Positions 1 to 7,638 of a stretch of DNA of 31,821 nucleotides are shown piece after piece. The notes below the pieces were generated by a model, which saw only the letters and a program-made list of their open reading frames with translations, did not search any database and was not told the DNA's origin. This DNA comes from JANXLS01 sp038227045 (GTDB lineage Bacteria; Planctomycetota; SZUA-567; H5-PLA8). The position numbers were made by a program, and so were the translations under genes. The number at the start of each line of letters is the position of its first letter. The first letter of the stretch is position 1. The stretch is taken from NCBI GenBank assembly GCA_038227045.1, contig JBBRQD010000066.1, forward strand, positions 1-31,821. Direction: 5' to 3'.

Positions 1-69
1 CTTTCCGTCCCGCTCGGCATCCTTCAATATCCGAACAATCTGCTCCTCGCTAAATCGTTTCCGCTGCAT
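1..69 (-). CDS. IS3-family transposase OrfA, N-terminal fragment (cut by window edge)
   Basis: Only the first 23 codons are present, beginning MQRKRFSEEQIVRIL. The pattern of a basic start followed by R-F-S/T-E-E-Q-I is typical of the helix-turn-helix N-terminus of IS3-family OrfA, which binds the element's ends. The ATG at 67-69 is preceded on the minus strand by AAGGAAGGGACCAGGA, a plausible ribosome binding site. The remainder of OrfA and the catalytic OrfB would lie to the left of the window. Identification rests on this short motif and the adjacent terminal repeat. Confidence 0.65.
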   Translation of the reverse strand, partial: MQRKRFSEEQIVRILKDAERDGK

Positions 70-135
70 TCCTGGTCCCTTCCTTTTGAGGAGGACCCAA
101 CATATCACCTGGCCCTGATTTCGGGGGGCAGGTCA
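1..135 (-). mobile_element. end of an IS3-family insertion sequence
   Basis: The left edge holds one end of an insertion sequence read on the minus strand. From 135 leftward the minus strand starts TGACCTGCCCCCCGAAATC, which looks like an IS3-type terminal inverted repeat. A purine-rich ribosome binding stretch and the start of a transposase OrfA follow at 69. The rest of the element lies outside the window. The boundary at 135 is inferred from the inverted-repeat-like sequence; the partner repeat and the target duplication cannot be seen. The element sits just upstream of an integrase that lacks its N-terminal part, so its insertion may have contributed to that damage. Confidence 0.65.
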
Positions 136-312
136 AAGGAACCCATTCTACATTTAGTCTTTGAACTCTTCCAACGGCGCTTTGAAAGCATCCGGAAATT
201 TAATCATTCCTTAAAAGTTCACGGCGAATTCTTCTGGGGCAGCGAATGAGCTCCTTCAACCGCCGTTCACAGAAATCTGCTTGTCTCCATCCGCGCAATA
301 CGTGTCCGCGAT

Positions 313-1296
313 TTGACCCCGGGGGCGCTCGACGTCTTTCTCGCACGCCTTGCAAATGAAGGGTACGCCGCGAATTCAATCAACGCGCCGCTTATTGCGA
401 TCAAAGCCCTGCTGAATTGGGCCGTAACAACACGTCGCCTGCTCTATAACCCGTTGACCTGCGTCAAACGCGTCAAAGGCGAACCAGTCAAGGTCCGGCG
501 CGCCCTGAGCGAAGAAGAAATTTCTCGGTTATTGGCGGCAGCGGTGGAAGGGCCAATGCGCCGATTGCGTCGTTCTCGCTCGAACCGTCCGCGCAAAGAC
601 GGTACCTACAAGAATGTGACAATTCCGCTTTCAGACCAAGCGCGTATGGCCAGTGACGGTCGCAACATGGTTCTAATCTATAGACTGATGATCGAAGTTG
701 GTTTGAGAAAGAATGAAACAGCTTGTCTTCGGTGGGCTGATCTCGACCTTGATACTGGAATCATCCGCCTTCGCGCAGAGACGACCAAGAACCAAAAGAC
801 CGAAGAATTGCCGATGTCGCCCGGACTTCTTACCACGGTGAAGGCCAGAAAGGCGGAGTTGAATCCGCAGCCGATTTCGTCCGTCGTGACCCTGTCAGAT
901 CGGGCGCTTCGATCATTCGACGACGACCTTGTGGCAGCGGGGTTGGCACATCGCGTGCCCTTTGACAAACGCGGAAATCCAATTCCGACGAACGCCGAAG
1001 GACGCCCGATCCGCACGCCTCATTCTTGGAAGATGGAAAAGACTGATGCCGCGGGTCGCAGCATCGACCTTCATGCGTTGCGCCATACGTGCGGAACGAG
1101 ACTGGTCGCCCATGGTGCAGACATCAAAACAGTTCAATTGATAATGAGACATGCCTCAGCCGCGTTCACATTGGCCGTTTACGTCCACCAGGATAAGAAG
1201 CGAATGGCAGCGGCCGTCGCCTGTTTGCCGGACCTCTGGCCATCCCGAGAAATGTCAATTGTCGACGCGGGTGCTAACGCAAACGCTGCGAGTTGA
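313..1296 (+). CDS. tyrosine recombinase/phage-type integrase, N-terminally truncated
   Basis: The catalytic domain of a tyrosine recombinase, which cuts and rejoins DNA at attachment sites, is essentially complete. Numbered from the TTG at 313, it has Arg132 (in GLRKNE), a Lys at 159 or 162, the His254-x-x-Arg257 box (HALRH), His280 and the nucleophile Tyr290 (VYVHQD). Residues 1-60 look like the second half of the core-binding domain. In-frame coding-like sequence continues upstream (ending RVRDL) to a stop at 247-249 with no good start codon, so about 80-100 residues are probably missing. The IS3 end at 135 lies just before this. A linker at about 83-115 is unusually Arg-rich. It is probably a non-functional remnant, although the active-site residues are intact. 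Confidence 0.8.
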   Translation: MTPGALDVFLARLANEGYAANSINAPLIAIKALLNWAVTTRRLLYNPLTCVKRVKGEPVKVRRALSEEEISRLLAAAVEGPMRRLRRSRSNRPRKDGTYKNVTIPLSDQARMASDGRNMVLIYRLMIEVGLRKNETACLRWADLDLDTGIIRLRAETTKNQKTEELPMSPGLLTTVKARKAELNPQPISSVVTLSDRALRSFDDDLVAAGLAHRVPFDKRGNPIPTNAEGRPIRTPHSWKMEKTDAAGRSIDLHALRHTCGTRLVAHGADIKTVQLIMRHASAAFTLAVYVHQDKKRMAAAVACLPDLWPSREMSIVDAGANANAAS

Positions 1297-1450
1297 CCGT
1301 ACCACTGCCACGACTCCATTTGCCGAGCAACGCGGTCAATGCTGAGCGCTCGGTCATGTAAACGCCAGTGCTGTGACAGGCGATGCAACTCTTTTCGCGC
1401 ACCCCCTGCTAAATAGCCGCAATCATTGAGGAGCACGGAGAACATGTAGA

Positions 1451-4400
1451 CTACTTTTTCAAGCTCCCGTTCTTCCCCGCCGCCCCCTTGTATATAGGCA
1501 TGATGTTATCTTCGTATGTCTGGCCGACGTACAGCACGTCGACTTTGATCGGAATCGGAACGCCGTTTCCACCTCCCGCCGGAATTCCCCACGCACTCGC
1601 GAAATTGCCATGTTTTAGATTCGCTTTGAAGGGGATGTTCCCGCCTTGATAACCGGGTATCTTCACGCCGTGTACGCGCGGAATGGCCTTGAGTTTGAAT
1701 GAAAAATTGCTGGTCCCCCTCTGCCGACCGTGTGCATCCAGAGTAAACGTAACCATCACGCCGTTGACGTTCAAAACCAACGTACCCGCAGGATTGAATG
1801 GCGTCGGCAGATTGGGCAGCGTACCGCTTATCGAACACGTGTCGCTGCCGGGCGGTTTAACTTTGATGGCGGCAACGAATTTGGTGACGATCATTGGAAT
1901 GGTCTGCGGCGGCGTAACGTTCGATACAGTAATCGTCAAGGATCCCTGAACCGTATTTGCGAACGCATCCACGGCGCTAGCCTGAACCGTATACGTTCCC
2001 GCTGCGGTATACGCGTGCGCGACCGACGCGGCACCGCTCGTATCGGACATCCCGTCGCCGAAAGTCCACGTGAACGTGAACGCATTCGTACCGGGCGGCG
2101 TGGCACTGAAATGCACCAGCGTACCCACGACTGGATTAGTCGTATCCGCAGTCGGGCCGCTTAGGAATGAACTGCCGCTGTTGACCACCGCAAGCGTTTT
2201 CGAAGCGCTTGCGCCGCCTCCGGGTGCCGGATTCGTTACGGTAATTGCTGCCATGCCTGTTGATGCGATGTACGCTGCCGGGACGCTGACCGTGATCTGT
2301 GTTCCCGTGACGGTGGCTGGCGTCAAATCCAATTGTCCGGCCCAATTGACAACCGAAGACGCGACGAAGTTCGTACCCGTCAACGTGAGGATGAACGAAC
2401 CGCTTCCCGCCGTCGCGGAAGCGGGGGCAATGCTGCCCAGCGTTGGCGCCGGATTCGACACGAAAGCGTTGATCGTGAATGTTTGCGACGAGCTTACCCC
2501 GCCGCCGGGCGACGGGTTCGTTATTGTAATTGCAGGCGTTCCTGCTGATGCGATGTATGCAGTCGGAACACTGACGGTGATTTGAGTTCCTGTAACTGTG
2601 GCCGGCGTCAAATCCGCGTGCCCTGCCCAATTGACGACGGATGACGCAACGAAGTTCGTACCAGTCAGTGTGAGCGTAAACGATGCGCCGCCTGATGTGG
2701 CGGATTGGGGGACGATGGTCACTAGCGTGGGACTCGGGTTAGCGATTGTAAACCTTTGCGGCGAACTGACTCCGCCTCCTGGCGTTGGATTGGTGACTGT
2801 GATCGCTGCCGTACCTGCTGTTGCGATATACGCCGCCGGAACGCTGACGGTGATTTGCGTTCCTGTGAAAGTAGCCGGTGTCAAATTCGCATGGCCTGGC
2901 CAATTGACGACGGAAGACGCAATGAAGTTCGTTCCAGTCAATGTAAGCGTAAACGATGCACCCCCTACTATGGCCGATGTGGGTGCGATGGATGTCAGCG
3001 TGGGAAGCGGGTTCGCAATTGTGAACGTCTGTGACGAACTGACTCCGCCTCCTGGTGTCGGATTGGTGACAGTGATCGCTGCTGTGCCTGCTGCCGTTAT
3101 GTACGCCGTCGGAACGCTGACGGTAATTTTTGTTCCTGTGACAGTGACCGGCGTCAAGTTCGTCTGGCCTGGCCAGTTGACGACGGAAGACGCAATGAAG
3201 TTCGACCCGTTCAGTGTGAGCGTAAACGAAGCGCCCCCAACTATGGCGGATGTGGGTGCGATGGTCGTCAGCGTGGGGACGGGGTTGTTGACCGTGAAGG
3301 TTTGCGCGGAACTTGCTCCACCTCCGGGCGCAGGGTTCGTGACCGTGATCGCGGCGGTGCCCGTTGAAGTCATGTACGCAGACGGCACTGTCACTGTGAA
3401 TTGAGTCGGAGTGACGCTTGTCGGAGTCAAGTCTGCGTGCCCAGCCCAATTGACGACCGACGTCGCGAGAAAATTCGTGCCGTTGACTGTCAGCGAGAAT
3501 GCACCGCTTCCCACAATGGTGTTTGCGGGAGTGATAGTGGTCAGCGTTGGCGCGGGGTTCGTAACACTGAACGTTTTCGAGCCGCTGGTTCCGCCACCCG
3601 GCAGGGGATTGGTCACAGTGATTGCTACACTGCCGGCTGAAGCGATGTAAGCGGCCGGAATGCTTACGGTGATCTGCGTCGCCGAGACAGTAGCAGGCGT
3701 CAAATCGGTATGTCCGGGCCAATTGACGACCGAAGCGGAGCCAAAATTCGTCCCTGTCAACGTCAGCGTAAACGCTGCGCCGCCCGTCGTGGCCGTTGTG
3801 GGCGCAATGTTGGTCAACGTTGGCACTGGATTCGAGACGGTGTTGGCGACGGTGATGTTCACCGCGTCGAAGGTCTTGGCGTGAACGCCATCGTCGGCGC
3901 TGAGCATCAGGATGTACGTTCCGGGGGCACTGAACGTTGCGGTCGTCGATGCCACCGACGCGTTGCCGAAATTAACCGTTCCGGGCTGGGGCGCGTAGGG
4001 GTATGCGTACCATTGAATCGTTGGATTCGTCCCGCCTGAGACTGTGCCAGCGAGCGTCGCGCCGGTGGCCAGCGTGATGGACTGGTCCACGCCAGCATTG
4101 ACCACCATCGGGTTGGACGACCGCGGGCCGCCGCTGACACCCGTTGCTGCCACGATTTCGAAATTGCTTGTGGCGATCGTCGATAGATTGTCGAAACAGC
4201 CCGCCGGGAAACGATCGTCGGGGCAATACGAGATCGAGAAAAAACCGCCGTTATCTGCAACAAGCCCGCCGTATTTTTTTAGCGCAAGTGCGACGGCCTT
4301 CTCTTCTTTCGTCCAGTTGCCGGGACTCGTAAATCCGGCGTTTAAGCGGATACGTTGTCCCATCGCCGGAGTGTCGGGATCGGTCGTCGATCCAGCATCG

Positions 4401-5203
4401 TGCGTTGCCGGGTAAATATGAGATTTTTGACTGATCTTGACCACAATTCGCATGGCGTGCTCCACCATGCCGCGTTCGCATTCGTCGTATCGGACCAACG
4501 CCCCGAACATCGACAACCCGGCCGCGTCGCCAGATGTAAAACCATCGGGCCGAAGAGTATTGCTGTTGAGATCAAACTTCGCGCCGTTCGATGCCTGCCA
4601 CGGTGGAGTTTGGCCGGGGAAAGCCTGCGTCAGCCACGTCTCCCACACAAAACCCGCGCCCGGCATGACCGAGATTGAGTGCCGGTCGCCGCCATCGTTG
4701 TTGATATCCTGCTGCCACTGAGCAAGCGTCAAGGCCCCGGTACCCGCAGGCCAGGTTTCGATGGGCATGTTCACATCGATCGGGTACGAACCGGTCGTCG
4801 TTGAACCCGATTTCAAATCGTCCGACTCATCCGGGTAATTAAAGAAAAAGACGTCCTGTTTAGGCTCGGAATCGGGCACCAGAATGTAGTTCATTTCAGC
4901 AAACATGCGTAGAGTGCGGCGGCTTGAGGCCAGATCGTTGGTAATCTTCGTGATCATCGCCGCCGAATTCGACAGCAGCGGAAGTTTTGAGATATCTTCG
5001 TTCCATGCGCTGGTCAGGGGATAAATTTGCATCGCCGAAACGATCGTGTCGGCGGCAGGAGTATTGAATAAAACGGGTGTTGTCACCGTGGGAGCCGGAC
5101 CCAGAATGCGCCCCTCTTGATTAATCCGCTCAGCGGCATAGCCCGTGGCGCAGGCCGCAAGCAGCAAAAACCACATCACACGAGAAAATCCGATCAAGCG
5201 CAT
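1451..5203 (-). CDS. large exported protein with IPT/TIG repeats and PKD domain
   Basis: This 1250-residue protein is exported and probably surface-located; its function is unknown. The start at 5203 is chosen because GGTGGAGGAA lies just upstream and a signal sequence follows at once; an open frame runs back to 5350 but lacks such features. The signal contains L15-A16-A17-C18, a possible lipobox, so it may be a lipoprotein. Residues 25 to about 350 resemble an N-terminal domain I recall from acidobacterial and planctomycete secreted proteins (N-x-D-I-S near the start, RYDECERG, then ADNGGFFSIS); it has no established role that I know of. Next come a PKD/cadherin-like segment (about 375-455), six IPT/TIG Ig-like repeats (about 457-1008), a PKD domain (about 1015-1093, with FTWTFGDG) and a C-terminal domain of unknown type. 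Adhesion or polysaccharide binding is plausible from the architecture. Confidence 0.8.
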   Translation of the reverse strand: MRLIGFSRVMWFLLLAACATGYAAERINQEGRILGPAPTVTTPVLFNTPAADTIVSAMQIYPLTSAWNEDISKLPLLSNSAAMITKITNDLASSRRTLRMFAEMNYILVPDSEPKQDVFFFNYPDESDDLKSGSTTTGSYPIDVNMPIETWPAGTGALTLAQWQQDINNDGGDRHSISVMPGAGFVWETWLTQAFPGQTPPWQASNGAKFDLNSNTLRPDGFTSGDAAGLSMFGALVRYDECERGMVEHAMRIVVKISQKSHIYPATHDAGSTTDPDTPAMGQRIRLNAGFTSPGNWTKEEKAVALALKKYGGLVADNGGFFSISYCPDDRFPAGCFDNLSTIATSNFEIVAATGVSGGPRSSNPMVVNAGVDQSITLATGATLAGTVSGGTNPTIQWYAYPYAPQPGTVNFGNASVASTTATFSAPGTYILMLSADDGVHAKTFDAVNITVANTVSNPVPTLTNIAPTTATTGGAAFTLTLTGTNFGSASVVNWPGHTDLTPATVSATQITVSIPAAYIASAGSVAITVTNPLPGGGTSGSKTFSVTNPAPTLTTITPANTIVGSGAFSLTVNGTNFLATSVVNWAGHADLTPTSVTPTQFTVTVPSAYMTSTGTAAITVTNPAPGGGASSAQTFTVNNPVPTLTTIAPTSAIVGGASFTLTLNGSNFIASSVVNWPGQTNLTPVTVTGTKITVSVPTAYITAAGTAAITVTNPTPGGGVSSSQTFTIANPLPTLTSIAPTSAIVGGASFTLTLTGTNFIASSVVNWPGHANLTPATFTGTQITVSVPAAYIATAGTAAITVTNPTPGGGVSSPQRFTIANPSPTLVTIVPQSATSGGASFTLTLTGTNFVASSVVNWAGHADLTPATVTGTQITVSVPTAYIASAGTPAITITNPSPGGGVSSSQTFTINAFVSNPAPTLGSIAPASATAGSGSFILTLTGTNFVASSVVNWAGQLDLTPATVTGTQITVSVPAAYIASTGMAAITVTNPAPGGGASASKTLAVVNSGSSFLSGPTADTTNPVVGTLVHFSATPPGTNAFTFTWTFGDGMSDTSGAASVAHAYTAAGTYTVQASAVDAFANTVQGSLTITVSNVTPPQTIPMIVTKFVAAIKVKPPGSDTCSISGTLPNLPTPFNPAGTLVLNVNGVMVTFTLDAHGRQRGTSNFSFKLKAIPRVHGVKIPGYQGGNIPFKANLKHGNFASAWGIPAGGGNGVPIPIKVDVLYVGQTYEDNIMPIYKGAAGKNGSLKK
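2180..3832 (-). repeat. six tandem IPT/TIG coding repeats of about 275 bp
   Basis: Six consecutive units of about 91 residues, each starting NPxPTL and ending in a PGGG-S-x-T-F strand, are encoded in tandem inside the large exported protein. Conserved landmarks per unit are FTLTLTGTNF, SVVNW, LTPATV and AAITVTNP. Units 3 to 6 are also visibly similar at DNA level; for example the plus strand repeats GGCCAATTGAC- and GATGTACGC-like stretches at the unit period. This suggests recent duplication or ongoing homogenisation by recombination. The array is a likely site for copy-number change between strains and for assembly error. Confidence 0.85.
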
Positions 5204-5346
5204 ACCGAGTTCCTCCACCTTTGAGCAGCCCTTTACACGGATAGTGCTGTCACAGAGAGCGGAACCTACACGAAAAAAGCAGAATGGCAGTCGCAGGTGC
5301 ATGGAACTGGGGATGCTGATCCGGACTATGTCTTCAAGAATGACGG

Positions 5347-5478
5347 TCATTTGCCGGGAGTTTCTTGCTGGGCGTCGTCCGCGCGCTTCATGAGCTCGAA
5401 GAATTGCTGCTCAGCTAGCACTTTACGCATGTCCGCCCACGTTCGCGCTCCGTCGCACTGTGGACACCACGTTGCCAC
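5347..5478 (-). CDS. possible small CPxC protein or gene remnant
   Basis: The minus strand has an open frame of 43 codons from a GTG at 5478 to a TGA at 5347-5349. It reads as ordinary protein: a short segment with CPQC, then ARTWADMRKVLAEQQFFELM and a polar tail. The frame stays open upstream to a TAA at 5515-5517 but has no ATG and no convincing ribosome binding site. It could be the tail of a decayed gene or a small zinc-ribbon-type protein. I do not recognise a family. Its stop overlaps an ATG at 5350 that is in frame with the large exported protein, but the better start for that gene is at 5203. Confidence 0.3.
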   Translation of the reverse strand: MATWCPQCDGARTWADMRKVLAEQQFFELMKRADDAQQETPGK

Positions 5479-5597
5479 CGACCCGTTAAGACTTTCGGGT
5501 CGCGAAATCGCGTATTAACCGCATTCACACCGCGACGAAGATAGTTGAATGCATCGCCAATGCGTGCATAAAGGCAGCCACTATGGTTAGTAGCTCT

Positions 5598-6620
5598 CTA
5601 TTTTCCGACGACAAGGATCGTGAACGAACCCGGGACGATTGCACCACGGCGTTCTCCCGGAGCTGGGGCGGAGCGCTCGGCGGTGATCAAATAAATCCGG
5701 CCGGTCTTTGAGTCCAGCGTCGAACATTTCGCGCCCACTTTTGTTTGGATGGTCTGCTCAACTGCAAATGCGGTCGGGCTGCTTTCTTTGATCACGGTTA
5801 AGGTTCCATCGCCCTGAGAGCTAAACGCCTCCATCGACTTCGGACTAAACTCGGCGGCGTCCACACCGCTTCCCGTCGGCAATGTGGTGAGAATTTTACC
5901 CTCAGCGGCATTCATGATCACACACGAAGAAGGTTTGCGGCAGTAGACAAAGAGAATCCCATTTGAAATATCCATCGCCATGCCGGCCGGCGTGCCGCCC
6001 TTATCGCCCAGGTCATAATGTCCCGTCGCCTTCATCGCAGCAGTGTCGACGACCGCGACTTGGTCCTTGTCTTCGAGGCAAATATAGACGTGACCTTTGC
6101 CATCGCTGCATGCTTGCTCGGGTGCGCCATCCAGATCGATCGTGCCTTTAATCGAACCGTCTTTGGGATTGATGATCGTCACGTTTGGCGACTTATGGCT
6201 CAGGACGTAAATCGTCTCCGTGGACGGTTCGAACAGAATTCCGTCGGGGTTGCCTTTCACGTCAATTGTCTTGATCGTTTCCAATGTCTTGGCGTCAAAC
6301 ATCACAACGGGATTGCTACTGGAAAATGCATGGCCGGATACGGGGTCGATGGCCACGCCATGCCCTGCTTTGACATCCGGAATTTCCTTCACCAACTTTA
6401 ACGAGTCCAAATCATAAACCGAAATGCGCCCGCTGGGACCACTCCGCACGACATAAAGATGCCGCGTATCGCTGTCAGCATAGACATAATCGAAACCGCC
6501 GTCGCCGCCGACTTTCGCGGTGTTCAACAGCTTATATGGGCCGTCCGTGGGAGCCAATTCGGCAAAGGCGATCGAGAGAAATAACGAAAATGCGGCAAAG
6601 AGAGTTTTCAAAAGAAGCAT
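5598..6620 (-). CDS. exported YncE/YVTN-type beta-propeller protein
   Basis: This 340-residue exported protein is built of repeating beta-propeller blades. The start at 6620 is preceded by AAGGAGA at a good distance and begins a clear signal peptide (MLLLKTLFAAFSLFLSIAFA). The body shows blade-like repeats of the YVTN/YncE kind, such as RHLYVVRSG, ISVYDLDSLK, GHGVAIDPVSGHAF, FDAKTLETIKTI, TIYVLSH and NVTIINPKDG. Such proteins are periplasmic or secreted and act as binding or scaffolding modules; no catalytic motif is visible. It lies on the same strand as the IPT-repeat protein with about 400 bases between them, so a shared transcript is possible but not obvious. Confidence 0.75.
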   Translation of the reverse strand: MLLLKTLFAAFSLFLSIAFAELAPTDGPYKLLNTAKVGGDGGFDYVYADSDTRHLYVVRSGPSGRISVYDLDSLKLVKEIPDVKAGHGVAIDPVSGHAFSSSNPVVMFDAKTLETIKTIDVKGNPDGILFEPSTETIYVLSHKSPNVTIINPKDGSIKGTIDLDGAPEQACSDGKGHVYICLEDKDQVAVVDTAAMKATGHYDLGDKGGTPAGMAMDISNGILFVYCRKPSSCVIMNAAEGKILTTLPTGSGVDAAEFSPKSMEAFSSQGDGTLTVIKESSPTAFAVEQTIQTKVGAKCSTLDSKTGRIYLITAERSAPAPGERRGAIVPGSFTILVVGK

Positions 6621-6962
6621 GGTTGCGTTTCTCCTTGGAAACACACTGCACAACCATCGATCATACGATGTTTTGAAGGTGCTCCGCTGAAAATTAATGT
6701 TGTTTAATAAATCACTCAGGTTCGATTGCCCCTTTTTTCAATGAAGGCTTACCGACGCGGGTGCTAACGTAAACGCGGCAAGTTGAACATACAACCGTCA
6801 TGCCGGTGCCGTCGAAGCCCTAGCGCAAAATTACGAATGTCTACACTTCTTGGGTACCTTGGAATATGATAGTTGCGTTCAACGGCAAGGAACCGCCAAA
6901 GTGAATGTTTGAAATCGTACAACCTCAAATTTCTTATACATTTCCGTGTGCGTGCAGACGCC
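6621..6962. other. non-coding stretch with degraded mobile-element sequence
   Basis: About 340 bases hold no convincing gene. The only recognisable element is a 35-base stretch at 6753-6787 that matches the 3' end of the integrase at 313-1296. The 44-base tRNA fragment begins where this region ends. I see no clear promoter for either neighbouring gene. Confidence 0.5.
6753..6787 (+). pseudogene. fossil of a second integrase C-terminus
   Basis: This segment matches 1263-1297, the last codons and stop of the integrase, at 31 of 35 positions. Read in the same frame it gives DAGANVNAAS and a stop, against DAGANANAAS in the intact copy. Two of the three differences within the codons are synonymous, which points to descent from a coding sequence rather than an exact attachment-site duplication. 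A stop codon lies 12 bases upstream (6742-6744), so only the tail survives. Confidence 0.45.
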
Positions 6963-7006
6963 CTGTGACTCAGAAGGTCGGGGTTCGAATCCCCTCAATC
7001 ACCCCA
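6963..7006 (+). tRNA. tRNA-His 3' half (partial, attachment-site remnant)
   Basis: The segment starts in the anticodon loop (CTGTGAC, giving anticodon GTG, histidine) and continues with the 3' anticodon strand TCAGA, a short variable region, the T arm GGGGTTCGAATCCCC, the acceptor strand CAATCAC, discriminator C and an encoded CCA. Discriminator C fits bacterial tRNA-His. The bases just upstream do not pair with TCAGA and no D arm is present, so the 5' half is missing. Halves cut at the anticodon or T arm are classic products of integration into tRNA genes. It cannot make a working tRNA. Confidence 0.75.
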
Positions 7007-7501
7007 TATCTGATGCCCGTTCGAACCGCTCGCCATAGGCGACCAAGCGGTCGTCGGGTCGATCAACTGAAGATCAACGCCCGTTTCGGAAACCAAGACC
7101 TGCTTGACGAGGGCTTGGGCGATCTTCTGTTTCTGCTTTGCCCCGTCCTTCCACTCCGACAGCATTTTCCTCAAAGCCGTGACGAATTTCTCCGTGCTGA
7201 GTTTCCCAACGGGATTCGTCTTGATCTTAAGTTCGGCGATCTGCTTTTGGATGACCGCGATATACTGCTCGATGGAGACGAGTTCTTCGCCCCAACTCAT
7301 CGAAGGCAGCCGTCCTTCCCTGAAAAACGAGTCGAGATATTCCTTTATGGTCTTTTCCATCGTCACCTGAATCTTCAAGGCATCCTCAAGCGACGCCATC
7401 AGCGCCCTATCCGTGGCGTTGACGGCTCCGGCGTTGCGTTCGTATTCGTCGAGCGCACCGTCTTTCAAAACTACGTTGGAGTATCTCCGTCCCGATTCAG
7501 A
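6995..7501 (-). pseudogene. C-terminal remnant of a recombinase, possibly large serine type
   Basis: The minus-strand frame reads as real protein from about 7501 down to the stop at 6995-6997, with coiled-coil-like helices. Its end (FVTALRKMLSEWKDG, then an ALVKQVLV strand and a VDLQLI strand) resembles the C-terminal coiled-coil and closing strands of large serine recombinases. The catalytic N-terminus is absent, because the frame upstream runs into the start of the next plus-strand gene. The last codons (WGD, stop) are the complement of the tRNA-His acceptor end, so the gene terminates inside the attachment-site fragment. The family call is tentative; the fragment nature and the overlap with the tRNA are seen directly. 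Confidence 0.45.
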
Positions 7502-7638
7502 CACAGCGCAACGCCGGCCAAGTCTCCGTGATGTGTTAGTGAGAAGACGCTTGCATCTTACATAGGCCGGTATTCTAATCCGCATCTGGCTTCGGTTGAG
7601 CCTGACCGCAAAAGCACTGAACGGATGGGAAATAATCA

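Noticed and set aside
1179..1445. minus-strand frame of 88 codons next to the integrase end
   Set aside because: Half of it is antisense to the integrase, there is no ribosome site, and no family is recognisable.
6930..7006. complete tRNA-His gene
   Set aside because: Sequence upstream of the anticodon loop does not form the anticodon stem, D arm or acceptor strand.
6905..7531. plus-strand frame of 208 codons across the tRNA fragment
   Set aside because: It runs through the tRNA-His half, and the opposite strand reads more like a real protein.
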